A DNA stretch of 64,000 nt from Bos javanicus (GCF_032452875.1 NC_083896.1:1984001-2048000), one strand, 5' to 3'. Positions 9,452-21,800 are shown, counted from the first letter of the stretch. Notes: generated by a model from the sequence alone, not told the origin. Made by a program: numbers and translations.

Positions 9452-12400
9452 CTTTTAAAATTAATTTATTTACTTTAATTGGAAGCTAATTACTTTACAA
9501 TATTGTAGTGGTTTTTGCCATACATTGACATGAATCAGCCATGGGTGTACATGTGCCCCTCATCCTGAAACCCCCTCCCACCTCCCTCCCCATCACATCC
9601 CTCAGGGTCATCCCAGTGCACCAGCCCTGAGCACCCTGTCTCATGCATCGAGCCTGGACTGGTGATCTGTTTCACATATGATAATATACATGCTTCAATG
9701 CTATTCTCTCAAATCATCCCACCCTTGCCTTCTCCCACAGAGTCCAAAAGACTGTTCTTTACATCTGTGTCTCTGTTTCTGTCTCACATATAGGGTCATC
9801 GTTACCATCTTTCTAAATTCCATATATATGCATTAATATACTGCATTGGTAGTTTTCTTTCTGACTTACTTCACTCTGTATAATAGGCTCCAGTTTCATC
9901 CACCTCATTAGAACTGATTCAAATGCATTCTTTTTAATAGCTGAGTAATATTCCATTGTGTATATATACCACAGCTTTCTTATCTATTCATCTGCCAATG
10001 GACATCTAGGTTGCGTCCATGTCCCGGCTATTGTAAACAGTGCTGCAATGAACATTGGGGTCCATGTGTCTCTTTCAATTCTGGATGCTTTGGTGTGTAT
10101 GCCAGCAGTGGGATTACTGGGCCGTATGGCAGTTTTATTTCCAGTTTTTTAAGGAATCTCCACACTGTTCTCCATAGTGGTTGTGCTAGTTTGCATTCCC
10201 ACCAACAGTGTAAGAGGGTTCCCTTTTCTCCACACTTTCTCCAGCATTTATTGCTTGTAGACTTTTTCATTCTGACCAGCATGAGATGGTACCTCATTGT
10301 GGTTTTAATTTGCATTTCTCTGATAATGAGTGATGTTGAGCATCTTTTAATGTGTTGTTAGCCATCTCTATGTCTTCGTTGGAGAAATGTCTGTTTAGTT
10401 CTTTGGCCCATTTTTTGATTGGGTCATTTATTTTTCTGGAATTGAGCTGCCTGAGCTGCTTATATATTTTTGAGATTAATTCTTTGCCAGTTGCTTCATT
10501 TGCTATTATTTTCTCCCATTCTGAAGGCTGTCTTTTCATCTTGCTTATAGTTTCTTTCATTGTGAAAAAGCTTTTACGTTTAATTAGGTCCCATTTGTTT
10601 ATTTTTGTTTAATTTCAATTAGTCTGGGAGGTGGGTCATAGAGGATCCTGCTGTGATTTATGTCAGAGAGTGTTTTATCTATGTTTTCCTCTAGGAGTTT
10701 TATAGTTTCTGGTCTTACGTTTAGATCTTTAATCCATTTTGAGTTAATTTTTGTGTATGGTGTTAGAAAGTGTTCTAGTTTCATTATTTACAAGTGGTTG
10801 ACCAGTTTTCCCAGAACCACTTGCTAAAGAGATTGTCTCTTCTCCATTATATATTCTTGTTTCTTTTGTCAAAATAAGGTGTCCATAGGTGTGTGGATTT
10901 ATCTCTGGGCTTTCTGTTTTATTCCATTGATCTATATTTCTGTCTTTGTGCCAATACCATACTGTCTTGATGACTGTAGCTTTGTAGTATAGTCTTAAGC
11001 CAGGCAGGTTGATTCCTCCAGTTCCATTCTTCTTTCTTAAGATTGCTTTGGCTATTCCAGGTTTTTTGTATTTCCATACAAAGTGTGAAATTATTTGTTC
11101 TAGTTCTCTGAAAAATACCATTGGTAGCTTGATAGGGATTGCATTGAATCTATAATTGCTTTGGGTAGTATAATGATTTTCACTATATTCTTCCATGGAT
11201 TCTTCCATGGATTCTTCCAATCCATGAACATGGTATATTTCTCCATCTATTTGTGCCATCTTTCATTTTTTTCATCAGTGTTTTATAGTTTTCTATATAT
11301 AGGTCTTTTGTTTCTTTAGGTAGATTTACTCCTAAGTATTTTATTCTTTTTGTTGCAATAGTGAATGAAATTGTTTCCTTAATTTCTCTTTCTGTTTTCT
11401 CATTGCTAGTGTATAGGAATGCAAGGGATTTCTGTGTGTTAATTTTATATCCTGAAACTTTACTGTATTCATTGATTAGCTCTAGTAATTTTCTGGTGGT
11501 GTCTTTAGGGTTTTCTATGTAGAGGATCATGTCATCTGCAAACAGTGAGAATTTTACTTCTTCTTTTCCAATCTGGATTCCTTTTATTTCTTTTTCTTCT
11601 CTGATTGCTATGGCTAAAACTTCCAAAACTATGTTGAATAGTAGTGGTGAGGGTGGGCACCCTTGTCATGTTCCTGACTTTAGGGGAAATGGTTTCAATT
11701 TTTCACCATTGAGGATAATGTTTGCTGTGGGTTTATCATATATGGCTTTTATTATGTTGAGGTATGTTCCTTCTATTCCTGCTTTCTGGAGAGTTTTTAT
11801 CATAAATGGATGTTGAATTTTGTCAAAGGCTTTCTCTGCATCTACTGAGATAATCATATGGTTTTTATCTTTCAATTTGTTAATGTGGTGTATCACATTG
11901 ATTGATTTGTGAATATTGAAGAATCCTTGCATCCCTGGGATAAAGCCCACTTGGTCATGATGTATGATCTTTTAAATATGTTGCTGGATTCTGTTTGCTG
12001 GAATTTTGTTAAGGATTTTTGCATCTATGTTCAGCAGTGATATTGGTCTATAGTTTTCTTTTTTTGTGGCATCTTTGTCTGGCTTTGCTTTAGGGTGATG
12101 GTGGCCTCATAGAATGAGTTTGGAAGTTTACCTTCCTCTGAAATTTTCTGGAAGAGTTTGAGTAAGATAGGTGTTAGCTCTTCTCTAAATTTTTGGTAGA
12201 ATTCAGCTGTGAAGCCGTCTGGTCCTGAGATTTTGTTTGCTGGAAGATTTCTGATTACAGTTTCGATTTCCATGCTTGTGATGGGTCTGTAAAGATTTTC
12301 TATTTCTTCCTGGTTCAGTTTTGGAAAGTTATACTTTTCTAAGAATTTGTCCATTTCTTCCAAGTTGTCCATTTTATTGGCATATAGTTGCTGGTAGTAG

Positions 12401-13262
12401 TCTCTTATGATCCTTTGTATTTCTGTTATCTGTTGTGATTTCTCCATTTTCATTTCTAATTTTGTTGATTTAGTTCTTCTCCTTTTTTTTCTTGATGAGT
12501 CTGGCTAATGGTTTGTCTATTTTATTTATCTTCTCAAAGAATCAGCTTTTAGTTTTGTTGATTTTTGCTGTTGTCTCCTTTGTTTCTTTTGCATTTGTTT
12601 CTGCCCTAATTTTTATGATTTCTTTCCTTCTACTAACCCTGGGGTTTTTCATTTCTTCATTTTCTAGTTGCTTTAGGTGTAGAGTTAGGTTATTTATTTG
12701 ATTTTTCTCTTGTTTCTTGAGGTAAGCTTGTATTATTATGAACCTTCCCCTTAACACTGCTTTTACTGAGTCCTGTAAGTTTTAGGTTGTTCTGTTTTCA
12801 TGTTCATTCATTCCTATGCCTATTTTGATTTCTTCTGTGATTTGTTGGTTATTCAGAAGTGTGTTGTTTATCCTCCATATGCTTGTATTCTTAATAATTT
12901 TTTTTTCCCTTTAGTTGACATCTAATCTTACCGCATTGTGATCAGAAAAGATGCTTGGAACGATTTCAATTTTTTTTAAATTTACCAAGGCTATATTTAT
13001 GGCCCAGAATGTGATCCATCCTGAAGAAGTTTCTGTGTGTGCTTGAGAAAAAGGTGAAATTCACTGTTTTGGGGTGAAATGTCCTATAGATATCAATTAG
13101 GTCTAACTGGTCCATTGTATCATTTAAAGTTTGTGTTTCCTTGCTAACTTTCTGTTTAGTTGATCTATCCATAGATGTGAATGGGGTATTAAAGTCTCCG
13201 ACTATTATTGTGTTACTGTTAATTTCCCCTTTCACACTTGTTAGAATTTGCCTTAAATATTG
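9452..13262 (-). mobile_element. L1 LINE, 5'-truncated, 3.8 kb
   Basis: A ruminant L1 lies in reverse. Its 3' end (poly-A seen as T-rich sequence) is at about 9452 and it is truncated near 13262 inside the endonuclease domain of ORF2. Reading the minus strand gives, in order, the end of the endonuclease (VGDFNTP at about 13170-13200), the reverse transcriptase with FADDMILYI (about 11530), the C-terminal cysteine region (about 10200-10300) and the 3' UTR. At least eight frameshifts or stops split ORF2 into open pieces of 60-170 codons, so no functional protein is encoded. Confidence 0.93.
11187..11218 (-). repeat. 12-base tandem repeat in L1 ORF2
   Basis: The unit ATTCTTCCATGG occurs 2.7 times in a row inside the L1 copy. 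On the coding strand it gives an in-frame repeat of four residues (S-M-E-E). It is a private expansion of this copy. Confidence 0.85.
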
Positions 13263-13387
13263 TGGTGGAACACACTTTTTAAATGTTATCAGAGAGTTCT
13301 TTCAGAAGCAAGTTGAAAAATCTACTTGGAAAGAGTCAATGGTTCCCCAATCTGGCCCCTTATTAGTAAAGGCATATCTATATTTTC

Positions 13388-13637
13388 CAGAGAAGGCAAT
13401 GGCAACCCACTCCAGTACTCTTGCCTGGAAAATCCCATGGATGAAGGAGCCCTGTAGGCTGTGAAGGACCATGGGGTTTCGAAGAGTTGGACACGACTGA
13501 GCGAATTCACTTTCAGGCATTGGAGAAAGAAATGGCAACCCACTCCAGTGTTCTTGCCTGGAGAATCCCAGGAATGGGGAGCCTGGTGGGCTGCTGTCTA
13601 TGAGGGTTGCACAGAATTGGACATAACTGAAGTGACT
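13388..13637 (+). mobile_element. Bov-A2 SINE
   Basis: Two Bov-A monomers in sense, each starting with GAGAAGGCAATGGCAACCCA or a close variant. They end at ACATAACTGAAGTGAC, directly against the BovB tail that follows. Confidence 0.9.
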
Positions 13638-14862
13638 TCAGTTCAGTCAGTTCAGTCACTCAGTTGTGTCCGACTCTTTGCGACCCCATGAATCGCAGCA
13701 CGCCAGGCCTCCCTGTCCATCACCAACTCCTGGAGTTCACTGAGACTCACATCCATCGAGTCAGTGATGCCATCCAGCCATCTCATCCTCTGTCGTCCCC
13801 TTCTCCTCCTGCCCCCAATCCCTCCCAGCATCAGGGTCTTTTCCAATGAGTCAACTCTTCACATGAGGTGGCCAAAGTACTGGAGTTTCAGCTTTAGCAT
13901 CATTCCTTCCAAAGAAATCCCAGGGCTGATCTCCTTCACAATGGACTGGTTGGATCTCCTTGCAGTCCAAGGGACTCTCAAGAGTCTTCTCCGGCACCAC
14001 AGTTCAAAAGCATCAATTCTTCGGTGCTCAGCCTTCTTCATAGTCCACCTCTCACATCCATACATGACCACAGGAAAAACCATAGCCTTGACTAGACAGA
14101 CCTTTGTTGGCAAAGTAATGTCTCTGCTTTTCAATATGCTATTTAGGTTGGTCATAACTTTCCTTCCAAGGAGTAAGCGTCTTTTAATTTCATGGCTGCA
14201 GTCACCATCTGCAGTGATTTTGGAGCCCCCCAAAATTAAGTCTGACACTGTTTCCACTGTTTCCCCATCTATTTCCCATGAAGTGATGGGACCGGATGCC
14301 ATGATCTTCGTTTTCTGAATGTTGAGTTTTAAGCCAACTTTTTCACTCTCCACTTTCACTTTCATCAAGAGGCTTTTGAGTTCCTCTTCACTTTCTGCCA
14401 TAGGGTGGTGTCATCTGCATATCTGAGGTTATTGATATTTCTCCCAGCAATCTTGATTCCAGCTTGTGCTTCTTCCAGCCCAGCGTTTCTCATGATGTAC
14501 TCTGCATAGAAGTTAAATAAGCAGGGTGACAATATACAGCCTTGAAGTACACCTTTTCCTATTTGGAACCAGTCTGTTGTTCAATGTCCAGTTCTAACTG
14601 TTGCTTCCTGACCTGCATACAGATTTCTCAAGAGGCAGGTCAGGTGGTCTGGTATTCCCATCTCTTTCAGAATTGTCCACAGTTTATTGTGATCCACACA
14701 GTCAAAGGCTTTGGCATAGTCAATAAAGCAGAAATAGATGTTTTTCTGGAATTCTCTTGCTTTTTCCATGATCCAGCAGATGTTGGCCATTTGATTTCTG
14801 GTTCCTCTGCCTTTTCTAAAACCATCTTGAACATCAGGAAGTTCATGGTTCACGTATTGCAT
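13638..14862 (-). mobile_element. BovB LINE, 3' 1.2 kb
   Basis: This 5'-truncated BovB in reverse begins with its TTCAGTTCAG tail and ends near CAGGAAGTTCATGGTTCACG. The region corresponds to the middle and C-terminal parts of the reverse transcriptase. A 180-codon open piece (13859-14401) and a 93-codon piece holding YFCFIDYAKAFDC (14581-14862) remain, separated by frame breaks. Confidence 0.93.
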
Positions 14863-15212
14863 CTTAGCAGCATCTATATTTTCATAATGTCAAACAAGCA
14901 TCAACAGAAGAATGTTGGATCCCACCAAAAAAAGATACCCCACATCCAAGGGCAAAGAAGAAGCCCCAGCAAGACAGCAGGAGGGGTAAAATTGCATTTA
15001 GAATCAAACCCCATACACACTAGAGGCTCTCAGAGAGCTCAAAAAAAACCTTGTGTGCACCAGGACCCAGAAACCCCACAGAGACTGAGCCAGAACCGTG
15101 TTTGAGTGTCTCCCGTGGAGGTACGGGTCAGCAGTAGACTTCTGCAGGGGCAGGGGCTCTGGGTGCAGTAGATCTGGGTATGGCATAAGCCCTCTTGGAG
15201 GAGGTCACCATT

Positions 15213-15512
15213 AACCTCACCATGCTGCTGCTGCTGCTGCTAAGTCGCTTTAGTCATGTCCGACTCTGTGCGACCCCATAGACGGCAGCCCACCAGGCTT
15301 CCCCGTCCCTGGGATTCTCCAGGCAAGAACACTGGAGTGGGTTGCCATTTCCTTCTCCAATACAGGAAAGTGAAAAGTGAAAGTGAAGTCACTCAGTCGT
15401 TCCTGACTCTTAGTGACCCCATGGACTGTAGCCTACCAGGCTCCTCTGTCCATGGATTTTCCAGGCAAGAGTACTGGAGTGGGGTGCCATTGCCTTCTCC
15501 GAACCTCACCAT
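15213..15512 (-). mobile_element. Bov-A2 SINE inside BovB, with TSD
   Basis: A reverse Bov-A2 (15224-15501) begins with a (TGC)n tract and ends at TTGCCTTCTCCG. The 11-base direct repeat AACCTCACCAT at 15213-15223 and 15502-15512 is the target duplication. It interrupts the 5' UTR-like region of the BovB. Confidence 0.93.
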
Positions 15513-16149
15513 AGAGCTGCCAAAACTTACACAGGATTGGGGAAACAGACTCTTGGAGGGCACAAAGAATACCTTGTGTGCATGAGGATCCGGGAGCCAG
15601 GGGCAGTGATCCTGCAAGAGACTGACCCAGACTTGCCCGTGAGTGTCCAGGAGTCTCTGGTGGAGGCGTGGGTCATCAGTGGCCTGCTGCAGGGTTGGTG
15701 GCACTGTGTGTAGCAGTGGCTGCTGGGGACCTTTTGAAGGAAGTCACCATTTTCTTCATCACCTCCACCATAGTTTGGTCTCAGTCAAACAATAAAGAGG
15801 GAACATAGCCCCACGCATCAACAGAAAATTGAGTTAAAGATTTACTGAGCATGGCCCTGCCTATCAGAACAAGACCCAGTTTCCCCTTCAGTCAGTCTCT
15901 CCCATCAGAAGCTTCCATAAGCTGCTTATCCTTCTCCATCAGAGAGGTAAGACACTGAAAACCACAATCACATAAAACTAACCAATCTGATCACATGGAC
16001 CACAGGCCTTGTCTAACTCAGTGAAACTATGACCCATGCCGTGTAGAGCCACTCAAGACGGGCGGGTCATGGTGGAGAGTTCTGACAAAATGTGATCCAC
16101 CATAGAAGGGAATGGCAAACCACTTCAGTATTTTTGTCTTGAAAACCCC

Positions 16150-16494
16150 ATGAACAGCATGAAAAGGCAAAAAGATACGACACCAAAAGATGAACTCCCC
16201 AGGTCAGTAGGTGTCCAACATGTTACTGAAGAAGAGTGGAGAAATAACTCCAGGAAGAATGAAGAGATGGAGCCAAAGCAAAAACAACACCCACTTGTGG
16301 ATGTGATGGGTGATGGAAGTAAAGTCCGATGCTGTAAAGAGCAATATTGCATAGGAACCTGGAATGTTAGGTCCATGAATCAAGGAAAATTGAAAGTGGT
16401 CAAACAGGAAATGGTAAAAGTAAACAATGACATTTTAGGAATCAGTGAACTGAAATGGACTGGAATGGGTGAATTGAACTCAGATGACCATTAG
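16150..16494 (+). pseudogene. BovB ORF fragment, endonuclease N-terminus
   Basis: This 114-codon open piece is the start of the BovB protein. It carries a charged N-terminal leader and the first endonuclease motifs, GTWNVRSMNQGKL (Asn) and SELKWTGMGE (catalytic Glu). A TAG at 16493-16495 replaces the tyrosine codon expected after DDH, so the protein stops before the active-site Asp and His residues. It is LINE-encoded, not a host gene. Confidence 0.85.
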
Positions 16495-16599
16495 ATCTAC
16501 TACTGTGGGCAAGAATCCCTTAGAAGAAATGGAGTAGCCATCATAGTTAACAAAAGAGTCTGAAATGCAGTACTTAGATGCAACCTCGAAAACAACAGA

Positions 16600-17143
16600 A
16601 TGATCTCTGTTCGTTTCCAAGGCAAACCATTCAATATCACAGTAATCCAAGCCTATGCCCTGACCAGTAATGCTGAAGAAGCTGAAGTTGAATGGTTCTA
16701 TGAAGACCTACAAGATGTTATAGAACTAATAGCCAAAAAAGATGTCCTTTTCATTATAGGGGACTGGAATAGAAAAGTAGGAAGCCAAGAGATACCTGGA
16801 GTAACAGGCAAACTCAGCCTTGGAGTACAAAATGAAGCAGGTCAAAGGCTAACAGAATTTTGCCAAGAGAATGCACTGGTCATACTTAAACACCCTCTTC
16901 CAACAACATAAGAGAAGTCTCTACACATGGACATCACCAGATGGTCAATATCTAAATCAAATTGATTATATTCATTGCAGCCAAAGGTGTAGAAGCTCTA
17001 TACAATCAACAAAAACAAGACCGGGAGCTGACTGTGGCTCAGATCATGAACTCCTTATTGCCAAATTCAGACTTAAATTGAAGAGTCGGACACGACTGAA
17101 GAGACTTAGCAGCAGCAGCAGCAGCAGCAGAGAAAACCACTAG
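16600..17143 (+). pseudogene. BovB ORF fragments, rest of endonuclease
   Basis: Two overlapping frames (16600-16911 and 16871-17143) continue the endonuclease: IGDWNRKVGSQ, then the YTWTSPDG and IDYIHCSQR stretches and SDHELL. The frame shifts by one base near 16890. The second frame runs through the inserted SINE tail as a short poly-serine tract. Confidence 0.85.
17084..17130 (+). mobile_element. 47-base Bov-A2/Bov-tA tail inside BovB
   Basis: Where BovB copies normally run from AAATTGAAG straight into an AAAGTAGGGAAAACC-like stretch, this copy has AGTCGGACACGACTGAAGAG followed by CTTAGCAGC repeats. That is only the 3' tail of a Bov-A SINE with its (AGC)n end. Confidence 0.85.
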
Positions 17144-17602
17144 ATCATTCACGTATGACCTAAATCAAATCACTTATGATTATACAGTGGAAGTGACAAA
17201 TAGATTCAAGGGATTAGATCTGATAGACAGAGTTCTAGAAGAACTATGGATGTAGGTTCATGACATTGAATAGGAGGCAGTGACCAAGACCATCCCCAAG
17301 AAAAAGAAATGCAAAAAGGCAAAATGGTTGTCTGAGGACACCTTATAAATAGTTGAGAAGAGAAGTGAAAGACAAGGGAGAAAAGAAAATATATATCCAT
17401 TTTAATGCAGAGTTCCAAAGAATAGCAGGGAGAGATAAGAAAGACTACCTCAATGATCAATGTAAAAAATAGAGGAAACAATAGAATGGGAAAAGATCTC
17501 TTAGAGATCTCTTCAAGAAAATCAGAAATACGGAGGGAACATTTCATGCAAAGATGGACACAATAAAGGACAGAAATGGTATGGACCTAACAGAAGCAGA
17601 AG

Positions 17603-18932
17603 ATGGGTGTTAAGAAGAGGTGGCAAGAATACACAGAAGAACTATACAAAAAAGATCTTCATGACCCACATAATCATCATGGTGTGATCTCTCATCTAGG
17701 GCCAGACATCCTGGAATGCAAAGTCAAGTGGGCCTTAGGAGGCATCACAACGAACAAAGCTAGTGGAGGTAATGGAATTCCAGTTGAGCTATTTCAAATC
17801 CTAAAAGATGATGCTGTGAAAGTGCTGCACTCAATATCCCAGCACATTTGGAAAACTCAATAGAGGCCACAGGACTGGAAAAGATCCATTTTTATTCCAA
17901 TCCCAAAGAAAGGCAATGACAAAGAATGCTTAAACTATCGCACAATTGCACTCATCTCACACGCTAGCAAAGTAATGCTCAAAATTCTCCAAGCCAGGCT
18001 TCAACAGTACATGAACTGTGAACTTCCAGATGTTCAAGCTGGATTTAGAAGAGGCAGAGGAACCAGGGATTAAATTGCCAACATCTGTTGGATCATCAAA
18101 AAAGCAAGAGTTCCAGAAAAAATATCTACTTATGCTTTATTGACTATGGTAAAACCTTTGACTATGTAGATCACATCAAACTGTGGAAAATTCTGAAAGA
18201 GATGGGAATACCAGACCACCTGACCCACCTTCTGAGAAACCTGTATGCAGATTAAGAAGCAGCAGTTAGAACTGGACGTGGAACAATAGACTGGCTCCAA
18301 ATGGGGAAAGGGGTACTTCAAGGCTGTATATTGTCACCCTGCTTATTTAACTTATATGCAGAGTACATCATGTGAAATGCCAGGCTGAATGAAGCACAAG
18401 CTGGAATCAAGATTGCTGGGAGAAATATCAATAACCTCAGATATGCAGATGACACCACCCTTATGGCAGAAAGTGAAGAACTAAAGAACCTCTTGATGAA
18501 AGTGAAAGAGAAGAGTGAAAAAGTTGACTTAAAGCTCAACATTCAGAAAACTAAGATCATGGCATCTGGTCCCATCACTTCATGGCAAATAGATGGGGAA
18601 ACAATGGAAACAGTGAGAGACTTTATTTTGGGGGGCTCCAAAATGGTGGCTGCAGCCATGAAATTAAAAGACTCTTGCTCCTTGGAAGAAAGGCTATGAC
18701 CAACATAGATAGCATATTAAAAATCAGAGACATGACTTTGCCAACAAAGGTCTGTCTAGTCAAAGCTATGGTTTTTCCCGTAGTCATGTGTGGATGTGAG
18801 AGTTGGTCTATAAAGAGAAAGCTGAGCTCTAAAGAATTAATGCTTTTGAACTGTGGTGTTGGAGAGACTTTTGAGAGTCCTTTGGACCGCAAGGAGATCC
18901 AACCAGTCCATCCTAAAGGAAATAAGTCCTGA
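17603..18932 (+). pseudogene. BovB reverse-transcriptase remnant
   Basis: Open pieces at 17603-17863, 18463-18699 and 18582-18932 cover the N-terminal linker (GVKKRWQEYTEELY), the NKASGGNGIP region and the C-terminal region after the YADD motif. Stops interrupt the core; for example TAA replaces a glutamine codon in the usual TRDQIAN stretch near 18070. It is not functional. Confidence 0.85.
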
Positions 18933-19250
18933 ATATTCATTGGAAACATGATGCTGCAGCTGAAACTCCAATACTTTGGCCACCTGGTGTGAAGAACAGT
19001 CATTGGGAAACAGCCTAATGCCGGGAAAGATTGAAAGCGGGAGAAGAAAGAGAGGGCAGAGGATGAGATGGTTGGATGGCATCACCGACGCGCTGGACAT
19101 GAGTTTGAGTAAATTCCAGAGTTGGTGATGGACAAGGAAGCCTGGTGTGCTGCAATCCATGGGGTAGCAGAGAGTCGGACATCAGTGAACAACTGAACTG
19201 AACTGAACTTGCCTTCTTAGAAAGAGATGGAGCATTATTGTGGGCTCTTG

Positions 19251-19264
19251 TGCCCCCTGGTGGT
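19251..19264 (-). promoter_or_regulatory. CTCF-like motif
   Basis: TGCCCCCTGGTGGT on the + strand, that is ACCACCAGGGGGCA on the minus strand. This matches the core of the vertebrate CTCF consensus. It lies about 40 bases beyond the 3' end of the BovB. Binding is inferred from the motif only. Confidence 0.55.
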
Positions 19265-19399
19265 AGAGGAGGAAAAATACAAGCAGTAGCGTCTAGGAGA
19301 TTGGAACGTATACCTGTCACTATGTCCTGGAGCCTACACCTACCCTGTGAGAAATGGTGTCCACAAAGGACGAGAGCAACACACACACAGTGATGAAAC

Positions 19400-19578
19400 A
19401 CCCTGCCTGTCGCAAGAGACGCGAGAGACTCAGGCTCGATCCCTGGGTGGGGGAGATCCCCTAGAGAAGGAAATAGCCCCCAGCTCCAGTGTCCTTGCCT
19501 GGAACGTTTCCTGGACAGACGAGCCTGGCCGGAATGGTCCAGGGGTGCAAAGAGTCGGACACAACTGAGCGACTGAGT
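19400..19578 (+). mobile_element. Bov-tA SINE
   Basis: A diverged tRNA head with B box GGCTCGATCCC is followed by a Bov-A monomer ending in CGGACACAACTGAGCGACTG. Confidence 0.87.
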
Positions 19579-20481
19579 ACACACTCACTCATGTGAAACA
19601 GCTTTGTTCACTTCTAAGCGGCCAGCACTTCGGTTAGTGCAAGAATAGCCAGAAGATAAAAAATACTCCTATTGTATCTGCATCTTTGTCACCAGTAGTT
19701 TGTAATAAAATGCTGGAGGATCGTCTCAAACTTCCTAGTTACCCTACTGGCCAGGAGGACTAATCTATAACTCTGGGGCGTCTTGCCGGGGTGGCCGGGG
19801 GAGAGTGGTCCTAAGCTGCAGTAGCAAAAAGAAAATTTTTTGAAGTTTCATAATCTATTATAAAAACACATGTGACTGCTACATTCTAATGCACTAATAT
19901 ATCACTATGTTTAATACAAAAATGATATTTACCTCAAATCTCTGAATAAAATGAACTCTGTAGAAGGATTCACCATCTTTATGCAAAGCATCTTATCCCC
20001 CATGACCTTTGGGCCCAAGGGTCCCCAGTCTCAAGGGCAAAGAGGTCATGGTGACCTCATGGGGCCAGACTCTTCTGGTTCCAACCCCAACCCTCCTGTT
20101 TTCCATCCATCTCACACTGGCAGATTAACTCACAGCTCTGAAACCCAGTTTTCTTATCTGTAAAAGCAACATGAAGCTCTGAGCTCTGGAGAGAGAGCCA
20201 GACCTGTCGAGAATGGTGAAAGCATTGTCTACACTGTATTTTACAAGTTGCCAAACATTCCCGTGAGTTACTTTATGTGGGAACTTGGACCACTGGATGT
20301 GGAAGAGAGCTAGAAACCTCAGTTTGTGCCTGGAGGGGCTCTGTGCTTATAGGCAAGCGACTTAAGCCCTGAGAGCATCCAAGAGCTCCCAAGGGGTAAG
20401 TAATGAGTGAAAGGCCCGGGATAATGACATTGCAGGTGATTGGGATAACTAAGCGCAACTTACCCTCTCCCCTTCATGAGG
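19579..20481. other. Intergenic, no gene seen
   Basis: Mostly unique. A weak MIR-like stretch (CTGAAACCCAGTTTTCTTAT, then CTGTAAAA) lies at about 20135-20165. No coding or RNA signal. Confidence 0.45.
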
Positions 20482-20690
20482 GATTCCCAGGTGGTGCGAG
20501 TGGTAAAGAACCCGCCTGCCAATGCAGGAGACAGAAGAGACTCGGGTTCCATCCTTGGGTTGGGAAGATCCCCTGGAGGAGGGCACGGCAACCCACTCCA
20601 GCATTCTCGCCTGGAGAATCCCATTGACAGAGCAGCCTGGCTACAGTCCCTGGGGTCGTAAAGAGCCGGACACGACCTAGAGACTAAACG
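20482..20690 (+). mobile_element. Bov-tA SINE
   Basis: A complete element: head GATTCCCAGGTGGTGCGAGT, a slightly altered B box (GGTTCCATCC), and a Bov-A monomer ending GAGCCGGACACGACCTAGAG. Confidence 0.93.
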
Positions 20691-21439
20691 AGGACAATGG
20701 CACACACAGCAGTGGCTGATTCATGGGACAGGAAGGCTTCCTGCAGGCATTTGTGGTTGGCGGCCCACAGGGAAACAGGCTCAGAGAGGGTCCCCTGCCT
20801 TCCTTTCCCCAAGTGGGATATCCAGGATTTAAATATGGATTATGATTCCAGATCCAGCTGTATTTTCACTGTTCTCCAATAAGGTCTCCTGGGATTGGGG
20901 CTGTGCATTTTATATTAATTCCTCAAGTCCCTGGGGTGGGCCCACAGGGATCAGGGCTCACACAGTATTCCCAAATATAATCAGCAAAGCTTCTCAGGCT
21001 AATTACTTCTGGTTCAAGAAATAATGCTTCCTAGAGAGGTTGGCGGAAAGACAGAAGCCCCCGTCCAGTGGAACTTCTCCCTGGGACTAGGCAGTTCTCT
21101 CAGTTGTCTTAAGCTATGATAGGGAGCCAGCATCACTGTTCTGACACCTAATACCTGCCCAGGCTCCACAGAGTTACAAAAAGTAAAAGCAAAAAAAGAT
21201 GGTAGATCGTTTTCTCCTAATATAAAAGAAAACTGAGGCCCGCGGAATTTGGAGCCCTGACTCACACCCCTATGACCATTGTGATCTATCTACGTCATAA
21301 CCGGAGCCGTCCTCATCAGGGCTCCACCAAGCACATGCCCGGCCCTCCGTTACTGCTGTCAGCAGCCGCTCAGCCATTATATGTCCACATGTTAGGTGTG
21401 TGCCCCAACCCCATCTAGTCCCTAAGCTGAGGCAAAGAG
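20691..21439. other. Intergenic, no gene seen
   Basis: Unique-looking sequence with no recognised feature. Confidence 0.45.
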
Positions 21440-21800
21440 AAGTTTCAAAAATGCAGATCTCATCAGATCATACCCTTGCTTAGAATCCTTAATGACTTCC
21501 CATGACTCCTAGATAAATCCTTAGGAAACAAAATCTTCACAAAGCAAAATTCCAGTCATACCCTGAAGTATCTCACCCTTTTCTGCATCTCCAGTCTTTC
21601 CCCACACCCTCTCCGTCTTTCTCTGCACTCCAGACATGTTAACCTTCTTCTATTCTTCCCACCTCAGGGCCTTTCCATGTGATGTGTCTTTTGCCTGGAA
21701 GATTCTCTGTCGCCCTCCACTTCCTATATATCGTCTAGGTCTCAGCTTGTGTGGCTTTCCCAGGAAAACCTCCCACAACCTATAGACCCTAGGTGATGGC
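21440..21800 (+). mobile_element. L2 LINE 3' end
   Basis: The L2 3' pattern is clear: ATCATACCCTTGCTTAGAAT, AATGACTTCCCATGACTCCT, then CCTCAGGGCCTTTCCATGTG and TTTGCCTGGAAGATTCTCTG, and GTCTCAGCTTGTGTGGCTTT. Confidence 0.8.

Larger units (their letters stand above)
14872..19209 (+). mobile_element. BovB LINE, near full length
   Basis: An almost complete BovB. It has a 5' UTR-like region (14872 to about 16150), an APE-type endonuclease domain with GTWNVRSMNQGKL (about 16348), ELKWTG (about 16455), a GDWN motif (about 16762) and SDHELL (about 17040), and a reverse-transcriptase domain from about 17640 to 18950. The 3' end is a CTGAA repeat at 19209. Stops and frameshifts cut the frame in many places: a TAG at 16493-16495, a TAA at about 16909, a TAG in the endonuclease-RT linker, and TGA or TAA codons inside the RT. 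The copy is therefore dead. A Bov-A2 (15224-15501) and a 47-base SINE tail (17084-17130) have been added. Confidence 0.94.
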
